Assembly: GCA_023253905.1 (NCBI GenBank)
Contig: JALREG010000317.1
Coordinates: forward strand, 1 to 24,865
Direction of reading: 5' to 3'
Origin: Burkholderiaceae bacterium
GTDB lineage: Bacteria > Pseudomonadota > Gammaproteobacteria > Burkholderiales > Burkholderiaceae
DNA length: 24,865 bases
Each line of letters begins with the position of its first letter. Position 1 is the first letter of the stretch. This document shows positions 8,074 through 19,934 of the stretch, in pieces. The notes beneath the pieces were generated by a model, which ran no database searches, had not been told where the DNA came from, and saw only the letters and a program-made list of their open reading frames with translations. Position numbers and translations under genes: made by a program.

Positions 8074-9213
8074 TTGTCTGAGCTGTCCTCCAACGCAAGC
8101 CCTGAGGGTCGTCGTGAACCGTCGGCCGCAGGCCCCCCCCCCGGTGGTGGCAACGACGCTGCGCCGCGCACGACGCCGTCGCCGCCAACAGGCCAGCCCA
8201 CCCGCACGCGGCGTTCACGCGCAGCCCTCGTGTGGCGATGGTCGGGTCCGGCACTGGGCGTGGCGGCGCTGGTGTTTGCGTTCACGCTCGGTCAGCGGGT
8301 CGACCAACTCGAAGGCGGGGCGTTACGTCGCCTGGACGGCGGCGACAAACGCATCGCCCAACTCGAAGCCTCGCTGAAGGTTTCGCAAGACCTGGTCCGA
8401 GATCTCCAGCAGCGGCAGGCGCTGGTCGACAGCCGCATGGCTGAGGCGCAAAGTCTCTATTCCCAGGTCGAAAAGCTTTATCGCGGGTTGATTCAGGAAT
8501 CCGCCGATGCCGTGCTCGCCGAGGCCGAGTCGGTTATCTCGCTTGCCACGCAGCAGCTGTCGCTGGGCACCGACGCGCGTGCGGCTGTCATGGCGTTGCA
8601 GGAAGTCGACCATCGATTGGTCAGGCAGAAAGACCCCACGCTTGCGCCCCTGCGCAAGGCGCTTCTTGGTGACATCGAGCGGCTGAAAGCTCACCCGGTC
8701 GCTGACATCGCCGGCATGGCCGCCCGTATTGATGGCCTCATCACGCTGGTTGAGCAACTACCTTTGTCCTCAACAGTGCAGCCCCGGGCCCGGGCGACCG
8801 GGCCCAATGCGCCAGGCCGACCGGGTGGCTTCGAAGAGGGACTTGCCTCCTCGGGCATTACCTATCTGCGTGAAGAGCTTCAGAAACTGATTCGGGTGCG
8901 CCGGGTTGATGAGCCTGATTCGGTGCTGCTTGCGCCAGACCAGGCCTATTTCCTTCGCGAAAACATGCGGCTGATCCTGCTCAATGCCCGCCTGGGAATG
9001 CTGGCGCGAAACGAGCTGCAGTTTCAAACCGATCTCGGTCGGGCGATTGACTGGCTCACGCGCTACTACGAACCCGATAATCGGCTGGTGGTGGGTGCGC
9101 TCACGCAGCTCAAGCAGCTGCGCACTGCGCGTTTGGGCCTCGAGCCGCCGCTGCCAGGCGAGAGCCTGCGTGCGGTTCGCGCCATCCGCAGCAGTCGCGA
9201 AAGCCGGGGCTGA
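8074..9213 (+). CDS. hemX: HemX-family inner-membrane protein
   Basis: Protein of unsettled function that accompanies hemCD in proteobacteria; it was once annotated as a uroporphyrinogen methyltransferase, but no methyltransferase motifs are visible. The 379 residues are: a Pro/Gly/Arg-rich N-terminus (1-55), one membrane segment at about 58-73, a coiled-coil-like region rich in Gln, Glu and Leu (about 74-130), and a helical periplasmic part. The TTG at 8074 is chosen because GGAG at 8062-8065 precedes it by eight bases. A run of ten C at 8133-8142 encodes the Pro residues 21-23. Overall length and layout match the family. hemY starts three bases after the stop. Confidence 0.85.
   Translation: MSELSSNASPEGRREPSAAGPPPGGGNDAAPRTTPSPPTGQPTRTRRSRAALVWRWSGPALGVAALVFAFTLGQRVDQLEGGALRRLDGGDKRIAQLEASLKVSQDLVRDLQQRQALVDSRMAEAQSLYSQVEKLYRGLIQESADAVLAEAESVISLATQQLSLGTDARAAVMALQEVDHRLVRQKDPTLAPLRKALLGDIERLKAHPVADIAGMAARIDGLITLVEQLPLSSTVQPRARATGPNAPGRPGGFEEGLASSGITYLREELQKLIRVRRVDEPDSVLLAPDQAYFLRENMRLILLNARLGMLARNELQFQTDLGRAIDWLTRYYEPDNRLVVGALTQLKQLRTARLGLEPPLPGESLRAVRAIRSSRESRG
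8133..8142 (+). repeat. C10 homopolymer tract in the 5' part of hemX
   Basis: Ten consecutive C lie in codons 20-23 of hemX (GGC CCC CCC CCC GGT). Gaining or losing one base would move translation into a frame that stops no later than 8377 or 8444, upstream of nearly the whole protein. In the given sequence the frame is intact. Confidence 0.9.
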
Positions 9214-9216
9214 ACC

Positions 9217-10476
9217 GTGGGACGCGTGATCGGCATTCTGCTGGTCCTGTCGGTAGCGGTTGGGCTGGCGCTCCTCATGCGCTTTAACGACGGTAATGTT
9301 GCCTTCCTTTGGCCGCCGTACCGGGTCGATGTTTCCATGAACCTTGTGCTGCTCGCGTTATTCGCGCTGTTTGCGCTGCTTCACCTCATCCTGCTTGCGC
9401 TGTCCAACGCCGTTGATCTTCCGCAGCGGGTCCGGCAATACCGCGACCGCCGTTCGCGTGACGCGGCGGTTGCCGGACTACGTGATGGCCTCATTGCCTA
9501 TAACGAGGGCCGCTACGGCCGAGCAGAACGCCTGTTGCAACCCGCCCTGAATCAGCCTGATCTGGCGGGTGCAGCATCGCTGATTGGCGCGCGCGCGGCA
9601 CACCGGCTGCGTGAGCCCGAGCGGGTTGAGCGCTGGCTCGAATCCGCAGGCGCCGAAAAGCCCACCACGAACGCCACACTCATGTGCCGGGCGGAAATGG
9701 CGGTGGAAGACAAACGCCCTGCTGATGCGCTCAGCGCGGTCCAACGACTCCATTCGCGCGGTGCGCGACACATTCAGGCGCTGCGACTCGCGTTGCGCGC
9801 TCACGAGCAGTCGGGTAACTGGCAGGCCGTGCTGCAGGCGGTTCGGCAACTGGACAAGCGCGAAGCGCTTCATCCCAGCGTGGTGCGGGGACTTACCATC
9901 CGCGCGATTCGCGAACTGGTTGCGCAGCGCGGCGATGATGCGCATGCGCTGCGCGAACTGCTTGCGTCGCTGACGTCGGCCGAGCGCGACATCGACGAAG
10001 TGGTCGAGGCGGTGGCGCGTGCCCTTGACCGCGCCGGGCAGGGCGAGCAGGCGGCAGCGCTCCTGTCGGCTATTCTGGACCAGCGGCTCGCCGAGCGCCT
10101 GGTTCCCGTTTATGCCTCGCTCGAAGCGCTCGACGCCCGCAAGCGTCTGCGCAGCATCGAATCCTGGCGACAGCGGCACGGTGATCGCGCGGCCTTCACG
10201 ATCGCGGCAGGCCGCCTCTGTGCCGCAGAGGGGCTGTGGGGCAAGGCAGAGGAGTTCCTTCGGCTGGCCGATGCGCAGGCGCCTTCCCGCGAGACGCGTG
10301 CCCTGCTTGCGCATCTTTATGAGCAGCTTGGCCGCCACCAGGAGGCGCTGCATTATTGGCGGCTGGCCGCCATCGACGGCATGAACGAGCCGCTGTCCGA
10401 ACGGCCCCAGGCGCCGCTCATGGCCGATGGCAACGCCTCGCCACCGGTGTCACCCGACACCCCCGACTCCGTTTGA
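9217..10476 (+). CDS. hemY: HemY-family inner-membrane TPR protein
   Basis: Membrane protein that accompanies hemX in proteobacteria; linked to heme synthesis by gene order, with its biochemical role unsettled. It is distinct from the Bacillus protoporphyrinogen oxidase of the same name. The 419 residues start with two membrane segments (about 4-21 and 41-63, the HemY_N region), with [18 protein letters not shown] between them, followed by an all-helical part with TPR-like repeats, for example [17 protein letters not shown] and [16 protein letters not shown] segments near the C-terminus. GTG start at 9217, three bases after the hemX stop; a GTG at 9226 is also possible. A 55-base gap follows before ppa. 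Confidence 0.9.
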   Translation: MGRVIGILLVLSVAVGLALLMRFNDGNVAFLWPPYRVDVSMNLVLLALFALFALLHLILLALSNAVDLPQRVRQYRDRRSRDAAVAGLRDGLIAYNEGRYGRAERLLQPALNQPDLAGAASLIGARAAHRLREPERVERWLESAGAEKPTTNATLMCRAEMAVEDKRPADALSAVQRLHSRGARHIQALRLALRAHEQSGNWQAVLQAVRQLDKREALHPSVVRGLTIRAIRELVAQRGDDAHALRELLASLTSAERDIDEVVEAVARALDRAGQGEQAAALLSAILDQRLAERLVPVYASLEALDARKRLRSIESWRQRHGDRAAFTIAAGRLCAAEGLWGKAEEFLRLADAQAPSRETRALLAHLYEQLGRHQEALHYWRLAAIDGMNEPLSERPQAPLMADGNASPPVSPDTPDSV

Positions 10477-10531
10477 CCTCGGTCGTGTCAGTTCCGACCC
10501 TGCCTCTTACCCCACCCAGGAATTCGCCAAT

Positions 10532-11080
10532 ATGAACCTTGATCGAGTCGACTGTGGCCGCGACATACCCAATGATTTCAACGTGATCATTGAAATCCCG
10601 ATGGCCGCTGATCCGATCAAATACGAGGTTGACAAGGAAACCGGCGCGCTGTTTGTCGATCGTTTCATGATGACCTCAATGCACTATCCCTGTAACTATG
10701 GCTACATCCCGCACACCATCGCCGGAGACGGCGACCCGGTCGACGTCTTGGTGATCACGCCGTTTCCCGTGGCGGTGGGTGCCGTGGTGCGGTGTCGGCC
10801 GCTGGGCCTTTTGAAAATGCAAGACGAAGCAGGCGCCGATGCCAAGCTGCTGGCAGTGCCGATCGACAAGATCCTCCCCATTTACAAGCACTGGCGTGCG
10901 GCCCAGGACCTTGCACCCGAGAGGCTGGCCACCATCCAGCATTTCTTCGAGCACTACAAGGATCTGGAAGTGGGCAAGTGGGTGAAGGTCGAGGGGTGGG
11001 GCGGCCCGGACGAAGCGGTGCGCGAAATCACCGAAGGCATTGCGCGCTATCAGGCTGCGGCGGTCAAACCGAAGTTTTGA
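10532..11080 (+). CDS. ppa: Inorganic pyrophosphatase, family I
   Basis: Hydrolyses pyrophosphate to phosphate in the cytosol, pulling biosynthetic reactions forward; usually a hexamer. The 182 residues carry all the metal and substrate ligands of the family, shifted by one from E. coli: E21, K30, E32, R44, Y56, D66-D68-D71 in [10 protein letters not shown]98, D103 and K105 in [13 protein letters not shown]. The ATG at 10532 follows AGGAA at 10518-10522; the frame is open further upstream, but that part overlaps the hemY end and is not family-like. The last 17 bases overlap the 3' end of the converging acyltransferase gene. Confidence 0.97.
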   Translation: MNLDRVDCGRDIPNDFNVIIEIPMAADPIKYEVDKETGALFVDRFMMTSMHYPCNYGYIPHTIAGDGDPVDVLVITPFPVAVGAVVRCRPLGLLKMQDEAGADAKLLAVPIDKILPIYKHWRAAQDLAPERLATIQHFFEHYKDLEVGKWVKVEGWGGPDEAVREITEGIARYQAAAVKPKF

Positions 11081-12237
11081 ACGGCGTACGGTCGTTCAGT
11101 TCATCCAGATAGCCGCTTACGGCCTGTCCCTCGCGTTCAAGAAATCGCTGCACCGCGTCGGCAAAAGCAGGCTCGGCAAGCCAATGAGCCGACGCGGTTG
11201 GCTGCGGCGTGAAGCCGCGGGCCATCTTGTGCTCGCCCTGGGCTCCTCCCTCAATCACTCGAATGCCCAGGTCTAGTGCGGCCTCGATGGCCTGGTAATA
11301 GCAGGCTTCGAAGTGCAGAAACGGCACGTTTTCAATCGCGCCCCAGTAGCGCCCGTACATGCGCTCGGCGTCGCGCATCAGTAGGCTGGAGGCGATGGGC
11401 TTTCCGCCGCGCTCGGCAATCACCATCAGCACCGAATCGGGTAACTGCTCGCCGAGCCCGTTGAAAAATGCCCGGTTCAGGTAGGGGGTGGAGTGATGCT
11501 CGAAATAAGTGTTGTCGTAGCAGCGGCAAAAAAACGCCCAATCGGCCTCAGAAATATCGCGGCCTGATAAGCGCCTGAAGCTCACGCCGCTTTCGGCCAC
11601 CTTGCGCCGCTCGGCTCGGATTTTTTTTCGTTTGGGCTGGGTGAGTGAGGCCAGAAACGCTTCGAAGTTGGACCAGCCTTCGTTGTACCAGTGGAACTGC
11701 ACGCCGCGCCGGATCATGGCGCCAGCCGCTTCGAGAAGCTGCACCTCCTCAGGGTCGGGAAACAGCACATGAAGCGACGACACGCCGCTTTCGCGCGCCA
11801 ACTCGATCAGCGCCCGGGCCAGTGCTTGGCGCGCCGGTGCGTCGGCCGCGAGCAGCCGCATGCCGGGGACGGGCGTGAACGGAATCGCGGAGAGCAGCTT
11901 GGGGTAATAGTCGAGACCGTGTCGCCGATAGGCGTCGGCCCAGGCCCAGTCGAACACATATTCGCCGTAGGAATGCCCCTTCAGGTAGAGGGGCGCTGCC
12001 GCTACCAGCTGGCCATTGCGCTCGAGAGCCAGATGCAGCGGTCGCCAGCCGGTTTCCTCGGTCACGCAGCCGCTTTGCTCGAGCAGGGCGAGCCAGTGGT
12101 GGCTCAAAAACGGCTGAGTGTCGCCATGGCGCAGCGCTTCCCACTGTTGCGAATCGATTTCAGTGATGGCGCTGCACACCCGCGTGACATAATCACCGGC
12201 TTCCCCATTGCTTCCCGTTCTGGGCAACTGAATCGTC

Positions 12238-12239
<2 letters not shown>
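11064..12239 (-). CDS. GNAT/FemAB-like acyltransferase (DUF482/PF04339 type)
   Basis: Predicted aminoacyl- or acetyl-transferase fold protein of 391 residues, of the widespread proteobacterial family whose substrate is unknown. Features that support it include [30 protein letters not shown] central segments, the Lys/Arg-rich [46 protein letters not shown] and [14 protein letters not shown] near the C-terminus. The ATG at 12239 would share bases with the nadE ATG at 12238; a GTG at 12179 would remove 20 residues and open a 58-base gap, but it cuts into the first conserved strand. Neither has a good ribosome site. An A8 run (minus strand, 11621-11628) encodes KK. The 3' end overlaps ppa by 17 bases. 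Confidence 0.83.
12185..12193 (+). promoter_or_regulatory. Candidate extended -10 for nadE-glnB
   Basis: TGACATAAT, a TGn extended -10, lies about 45 bases upstream of the nadE start and within the acyltransferase coding sequence on the other strand. The same string precedes the LytTR regulator. No matching -35 box is obvious. Confidence 0.4.
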
Positions 12240-14222
<1,983 letters not shown>

Positions 14223-14229
14223 GGCGCTC

Positions 14230-14949
14230 ATGGCTGATTACGTTCTGATTCATGGTGCCTGGCACGGCGGCTGGTGCTGGGCCGAGGTGGCGCGTGGTCT
14301 CACCGGGCTCGGACATCGGGTGTTTGCGCCGTCCCTCACGGGCTGTGCCGATCGCGGTCATCTGCTCTCGCCGCTCGTCACGCTCGGCACGCATGTCGAC
14401 GATGTGGTCCGCCTGATCGAGTTCGAATCACTCGACGGTTGTGTGCTCGTAGGCCACAGCTATGGCGGTAATGTCATCAGCGGCGTGGCTGACCGTCTTC
14501 GTGAACGTATCGGGCACTACGTATTTCTCGACGCTGGTGTGCCGCCCGATGACGCCACCCTGTGGTCTTGGTCGCAGCCGCACTCGGAGGCGACCCAGGC
14601 CTCTCGTCGCGGACAGATTGCGGGCGAGGGGCGGGGCATCTTTCTGCCACCGCCGCCAGCGCAGGCCTTTGGCATTACCGATGCATCGCAGGCGGCTTGG
14701 CTTGAAACCAGACTCTCACCAATGCCTGCGGGGCTCTACGACAGTGTGATCGAGCTCAAGCGTGGTGCGTCACGCGGCCTGCGCCGCACCTACGTGGCCG
14801 CTACGGCTCCGCTCTACGAGACCATGCGCTCGGTTCAGCAACGGTTGCGGCCCGATCCCAGCTGGACCTTCCTCGAAATCGCCACCTGCCACGACATGAT
14901 GGTGACCGCGCCAGCCGAGGTAGTGAAACTGCTTCACGACTGCCGCTGA
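14230..14949 (+). CDS. Alpha/beta-hydrolase (plant esterase/hydroxynitrile-lyase-like)
   Basis: Small cytosolic hydrolase of 239 residues with unknown substrate. The nucleophile elbow is GHSYGG with S77. An HGAWHGGWCW oxyanion segment follows the first strand (residues 8-17), and H221 in TCHDMMVTAP is the likely catalytic His. This set is typical of the compact family that includes plant methylesterases and hydroxynitrile lyases. The acid residue was not assigned. The ATG at 14230 follows glnB by seven bases, and the frame upstream lies inside glnB. It is probably co-transcribed with nadE-glnB. The last 16 bases overlap the converging Smr gene. Confidence 0.87.
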   Translation: MADYVLIHGAWHGGWCWAEVARGLTGLGHRVFAPSLTGCADRGHLLSPLVTLGTHVDDVVRLIEFESLDGCVLVGHSYGGNVISGVADRLRERIGHYVFLDAGVPPDDATLWSWSQPHSEATQASRRGQIAGEGRGIFLPPPPAQAFGITDASQAAWLETRLSPMPAGLYDSVIELKRGASRGLRRTYVAATAPLYETMRSVQQRLRPDPSWTFLEIATCHDMMVTAPAEVVKLLHDCR

Positions 14950-15638
14950 CCGCGCGGCGCCTGCAGCAGCACAATCAGCGCACCACTGCCGCCGTCGTTG
15001 GGGCGAGCCTGACAAAACGCCAGTACCTCGACGCGCTGGGCGAGCCACTTTTTGACTTTTCCCTTCAGCACCGGCTCGCGGCTGGGCGAACCCAGCCCCT
15101 TGCCGTGAATGATGCGAAGGCAGCGCCATTCGCTACGTACGGCATCGGACAGAAATTCAACCAGCGCGGTGCGGGCCTGATCGACCCGCAGGCCGTGCAG
15201 GTCGATCTGACTGCGTACGGTCCATTCGCCGCGCCGCAGCCTGCGCACGACATCGGGGCCGATACCTTCACGCCGCCACGACAGCGAGTCATCGGTATCC
15301 AGAAACCGCTCGATGTCGATCTCATCGGACAACGACAGCTCGAGCACTTCGCGGTCATCCAGTTCGCGCTGGCGTGGCCGCGGTGCGGGCCGCTCGCGGT
15401 CGGGAACGATCCTGCCGTGGGGTGCGAGCGGTGTGGCGTCGGCAATTTCGGTGCGAAAGAGTGAAGCCTCGCGGGCAATTCGGGCCGCTTGTTCCGCGGC
15501 CAGGCGCGCGCGTTCGCGCTCGATGCGCTGCGCTTCGCGCATCTGCGCGAGCGCAGGCGCGAGATCGTCTAACGTGAGCACTCTCGCGTGAGTGTGGGAA
15601 CTCCCGCGAGGTGAATGCAGAGTGCGACGCTTGCCCAT
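14934..15638 (-). CDS. Smr-domain protein (YdaL/SmrA-like)
   Basis: Putative nucleic-acid endonuclease of the small MutS-related family; single Smr-domain proteins are reported to act on DNA junctions or RNA, with cellular roles mostly unclear. Of 234 residues, 1-140 are charged and low in complexity (about 30-60 is helical and rich in Arg, Ala and Glu), and 143-226 form the Smr domain with IDLHGL (145-150), HGKG (178-181), EPVLKGKVKKWL and GGSGA (216-220). ATG at 15638 with no clear ribosome site. It lies 64 bases after trxB on the same strand and may share its transcript. Confidence 0.88.
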   Translation of the reverse strand: MGKRRTLHSPRGSSHTHARVLTLDDLAPALAQMREAQRIERERARLAAEQAARIAREASLFRTEIADATPLAPHGRIVPDRERPAPRPRQRELDDREVLELSLSDEIDIERFLDTDDSLSWRREGIGPDVVRRLRRGEWTVRSQIDLHGLRVDQARTALVEFLSDAVRSEWRCLRIIHGKGLGSPSREPVLKGKVKKWLAQRVEVLAFCQARPNDGGSGALIVLLQAPRGQRQS

Positions 15639-15702
15639 GCTGCAATGATGGCGCGGCGACCATTCCGGATGAAAGCGTAGGCCTTGAGGTGGACGGGCTT
15701 TA

Positions 15703-16710
<1,008 letters not shown>

Positions 16711-16742
16711 TTACGGGGTGGACTTCAACAAATTTTGCGGAA

Positions 16743-16770
16743 TTGGGTAAACCTCGTGCACAATTATATT
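16743..16770 (+). promoter_or_regulatory. Candidate promoter for the CRP-like gene and ftsK
   Basis: TTGGGT at 16743-16748 and TATATT at 16765-16770 with a 16-base spacer form a plausible sigma-70 promoter, in an AT-rich patch unusual for this window. The leader would be about 70 bases and contains an inverted repeat. The 16663-16847 gap holds nothing else that I can support; no convincing trxB promoter was seen on the minus strand. Confidence 0.45.
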
Positions 16771-16777
16771 GGGAGTG

Positions 16778-16800
16778 GGCTCGTGAGCCGGGCGCGAGCC
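16778..16800. repeat. GGCTC/GAGCC inverted repeats in the leader of the CRP-like gene
   Basis: GGCTC at 16778-16782 is mirrored by GAGCC at 16785-16789 (two-base centre), and GGCTCG at 16778-16783 is mirrored again by CGAGCC at 16795-16800. It starts about eight bases after the candidate -10, so it lies at or just after the expected transcription start, where an operator or an RNA hairpin could act. Confidence 0.4.
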
Positions 16801-16847
16801 ACCGTTTTGTCGACATTAATCGGCTGAAGACCGGCGGTGAGGGGACG

Positions 16848-17519
16848 ATGTCAACCTACGATATTCGACTGTTTCTGCGGCGGGTACCGCTTTTCTACAG
16901 CCTGTCTGAATCGCAGATCGACATGCTGGCGGTCGGCAGTGCGCGCCGTAGTTTTTCGAAAGGGCGGACGATCGTTGCCGAGGGTGAGCTGTCGCAATCG
17001 CTCTATATTCTTCTGTCTGGCCGTGCCAAGGTGCAACGATCCGATTCCGAGGGTAAGGAAGTGATCCTTGCGGTACTCGGGGCGGGCGAGTTTTTCGGTG
17101 AAATGAGCCTGATCGACGACGAACCGAGATCGGCGAGCGTTATCACGCTGGAATCCTGCGATTTTCTGGCGATTCCCAAAGATAATTTTTTGTCGGTGCT
17201 GAACCAAAGCACCGAAATCTGCCTGGGCGTGATGCGCGGCCTGGTCAAGCGCCTGCGGTCAGCCGACCGGAAAATTGAAACTCTGGCGTTACTCGATGTG
17301 TACGGTCGGGTGGCGAGGGTGCTGCTCGATTCGTCCGAGTTGATCGAGGGCAACCGAATCGTCCGAAATCGTCTGCCGCGTCAGCAAATCGCAAAAATGG
17401 TTGGCGCATCGCGTGAAATGGTGTCGCGGGTCATGAAGGGCCTGGAATCTGAGGGGTTCATCGTTCCCATGGACGAAGGCCAAATTCTTCTGCGTGAAAA
17501 ACTCAGCCTGTATCTGTGA
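16848..17519 (+). CDS. Crp/Fnr-family transcriptional regulator (CRP-like)
   Basis: Regulator of 223 residues: an N-terminal cyclic-nucleotide-binding beta-roll (about 10-125), a dimerisation helix (about 128-155) and a C-terminal winged helix-turn-helix (about 170-210). The ligand loop FFGEMSLIDDEPRSASV keeps the G-E and R94-S95 pairs that hold cAMP in E. coli CRP, and there is no N-terminal Cys cluster, so it is not an oxygen-sensing FNR. The recognition helix ASREMVSRVMKGLE has R189, E190 and R194 spaced as in CRP (RETVGR), which predicts TGTGA half-sites. The ATG at 16848 follows an AGGGG ribosome site. It sits where E. coli has lrp, between trxB and ftsK. Targets are unknown. Confidence 0.9.
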   Translation: MSTYDIRLFLRRVPLFYSLSESQIDMLAVGSARRSFSKGRTIVAEGELSQSLYILLSGRAKVQRSDSEGKEVILAVLGAGEFFGEMSLIDDEPRSASVITLESCDFLAIPKDNFLSVLNQSTEICLGVMRGLVKRLRSADRKIETLALLDVYGRVARVLLDSSELIEGNRIVRNRLPRQQIAKMVGASREMVSRVMKGLESEGFIVPMDEGQILLREKLSLYL

Positions 17520-17551
17520 TCAATCGCTCGTCCTTTTGAACTGACCGCGAC

Positions 17552-19927
17552 GTGGCCCGACTTTCTGCTGCAATCGGCAACACCGTTCCCCGCGCAACGC
17601 TGCTGCGTGGCTTTCGCGCTGAATTACCCGACCGGGTCATGCGGCTTATCACTGAAGTCCGCTGGATCGCTTTTGGCGCGCTCGGGGCCTATCTTTTCCT
17701 GATCCTCGCCACCTACCATCGCGCCGATCCAGGCTGGTCGCATGCGGTTCACGGCGCAGTCATAAAAAACGCCGGTGGCCGATTTGGCGCCTGGCTCTCC
17801 GATTTACTTCTTTATCTTTTCGGCAGCAGCGCCTGGCTGCTGGTGCCTTTATTGGCTGTGGCGGTTGTGCGCGGTGTCATTCGCAGTCGCTCCCGACTTA
17901 AACCTGATGACCCGGAGCTCACCCGTTTTGCCTGGGAGCGCTGGCTGGGTTTCTGGCTTCTTTTCGGGTCATGTGTGGTGCTGGAGGCCGCGCGCATGCA
18001 CGGTCTGGGCGCCAACTTGCCGCTCGGGCCCGGCGGAATTGTTGGTGAATCGTTCGCGCCTTTTGTTTTTGATTCGCTTGGTGCGGTCGGCGCCACCATG
18101 CTCCTCATGGTGGCGATCGGAATTGGATTCAGCCTGTGGTCGGGTTGTTCCTGGTTCCTGATGTGCGAGCGGGTAGGCGAATTGATTGAAACGTCTATTG
18201 AGCGAGCCCGCCTTGCGATAACGGCACGCCGCGACCGCCAGCTTGGCGAGGTGGCTGCCACGATCCGCGAGGAGCAGGTTCAGGAATTACGCAAGGTCAT
18301 TGCCGATGACGAGGACGAGCCCGTTCACATCGAGCAGCCAGTGGTGCGGATCGAGCGTTCGAAGCGGGCAGAATCGGAGCGGCAGCCATTATTGTTTGCC
18401 GACCTGCCGGCTGACACCAAAATGCCGGCACTCGCCTTGCTCGACGAGCCGCCGCCGGTTCAGGAAGGCGTATCACCGGAAACGCTTGAATATACGTCGC
18501 GCCTGATCGAGAAAAAACTGGCTGATTTCAATGTCGCGGCTAACGTAGTCGCGGCCTATCCGGGTCCGGTCATTACCCGATACGAAATCGAACCTGCCAC
18601 CGGCGTCAAGGGCAGCCAGGTGGTGAATTTGTCCAAGGATCTGGCGCGCGCGTTATCGCTCACCTCGCTCCGAGTGGTTGAAACCATTCCCGGTAAGAAC
18701 CTGATGGGCCTGGAGTTGCCCAACCCACGCCGACAGGGTGTGCGCCTGTCGGAAATTCTGGGCTCGCAGGTTTATGCAGCGAATTCGTCGGCACTCACGC
18801 TTGCGCTAGGGAAGGATATTGCCGGTAATCCGATGGTCGCCGATCTGGCGAAAATGCCGCATTTGCTGGTTGCGGGCACGACCGGCTCCGGGAAGTCGGT
18901 CGGCATTAATGCAATGATTCTGTCGTTGCTTTACAAGGCCGACCCGTCCCAGGTTCGCCTGATCATGATCGATCCCAAGATGCTCGAAATGAGTGTCTAT
19001 GAAGGCATTCCGCATCTGCTTGCGCCTGTGGTCACTGACATGCGGCAGGCTGGTAATGCGCTCAATTGGTGCGTGGCGGAAATGGAGCGCCGGTATCGGC
19101 TGATGAGTAAACTCGGTGTTAGAAACCTTTCGGGTTATAACGCGCGTATCGTCGAGTCTGAAAAACGCGAGGAACCAATTCCCAACCCGTTTTCGCTTAC
19201 GCCCGATTCGCCCGAGCCGCTGGGCCGCCTGCCGCAAATCGTTGTGGTGATTGACGAATTAGCCGATCTGATGATGGTGGTCGGTAAGAAAGTCGAAGAA
19301 CTTATTGCAAGGCTCGCGCAAAAGGCGCGTGCTGCGGGTATCCACCTTATTCTCGCCACGCAGCGCCCATCAGTGGACGTCATCACGGGTCTGATCAAAG
19401 CCAACATCCCTACCAGAATCGCGTTCCAGGTATCTTCGAAAATCGATTCGCGCACCATCCTCGACCAAATGGGCGCGGAGTCGCTGCTGGGGCAGGGCGA
19501 TATGCTCTATATGCCCCCTGGCACCGGGGTTCCCGTGCGTATTCATGGTGCTTATGTTGCCGACGAGGAAGTGCATAAGGTGGTCGAGCACTGGCGCAGT
19601 GTTGCCGAACCCGATTATGTCGAAGGCCTGCTCGAAGGTGGCGTGCCGGAAGAGGTTGATGCGGGCAGTGCTGTGGGTTTCGGCGGCCTGTCTCAAACCC
19701 TATCGGAAGCCGGTGTTGAGGGCGAACTTGATCCCATGTATGACCAGGCGGTAGCGGTAGTGATCAAGCATCGTCGTGCGTCAATTTCCCTCGTTCAGCG
19801 TCACCTCAGGATCGGCTACAACCGCTCGGCTCGACTGCTCGAGCAAATGGAAAAATCGGGCCTGGTTTCGGCCATGGCCACCAACGGTAACCGAGACATT
19901 CTGGTGCCGTCCCGAGCCGACGATTGA
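17552..19927 (+). CDS. ftsK: DNA translocase FtsK
   Basis: Septal DNA pump that coordinates chromosome segregation and dimer resolution with division. Of 791 residues, the N-terminal part (about 25-215) has four membrane segments, a charged linker (about 220-310) follows, then the RecA-like motor with Walker A GTTGSGKS at 442-449 and Walker [10 protein letters not shown] with D568-E569, and the C-terminal gamma winged helix (about 725-791, [18 protein letters not shown]) that reads polar DNA signals. The linker is much shorter than in E. coli (1,329 residues), as is usual outside enterics. The GTG at 17552 lacks a clear ribosome site; ATG at 17639 is an alternative that would still keep the first membrane segment. 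lolA follows after seven bases. Confidence 0.95.
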   Translation: MARLSAAIGNTVPRATLLRGFRAELPDRVMRLITEVRWIAFGALGAYLFLILATYHRADPGWSHAVHGAVIKNAGGRFGAWLSDLLLYLFGSSAWLLVPLLAVAVVRGVIRSRSRLKPDDPELTRFAWERWLGFWLLFGSCVVLEAARMHGLGANLPLGPGGIVGESFAPFVFDSLGAVGATMLLMVAIGIGFSLWSGCSWFLMCERVGELIETSIERARLAITARRDRQLGEVAATIREEQVQELRKVIADDEDEPVHIEQPVVRIERSKRAESERQPLLFADLPADTKMPALALLDEPPPVQEGVSPETLEYTSRLIEKKLADFNVAANVVAAYPGPVITRYEIEPATGVKGSQVVNLSKDLARALSLTSLRVVETIPGKNLMGLELPNPRRQGVRLSEILGSQVYAANSSALTLALGKDIAGNPMVADLAKMPHLLVAGTTGSGKSVGINAMILSLLYKADPSQVRLIMIDPKMLEMSVYEGIPHLLAPVVTDMRQAGNALNWCVAEMERRYRLMSKLGVRNLSGYNARIVESEKREEPIPNPFSLTPDSPEPLGRLPQIVVVIDELADLMMVVGKKVEELIARLAQKARAAGIHLILATQRPSVDVITGLIKANIPTRIAFQVSSKIDSRTILDQMGAESLLGQGDMLYMPPGTGVPVRIHGAYVADEEVHKVVEHWRSVAEPDYVEGLLEGGVPEEVDAGSAVGFGGLSQTLSEAGVEGELDPMYDQAVAVVIKHRRASISLVQRHLRIGYNRSARLLEQMEKSGLVSAMATNGNRDILVPSRADD

Positions 19928-19934
19928 ATCCGGC

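Noticed and set aside
9478..10353. Minus-strand 291-residue open frame within hemY.
   Set aside because: Arg/Gln-rich translation typical of an antisense shadow; hemY on the plus strand has membrane segments and TPR-like repeats.
17515..17530. TGTGATCAATCGCTCG at the end of the CRP-like gene as an autoregulatory site ahead of ftsK.
   Set aside because: Only the left half matches a CRP site; the right half does not resemble TCACA, and TGTGA overlaps the stop codon context by chance.
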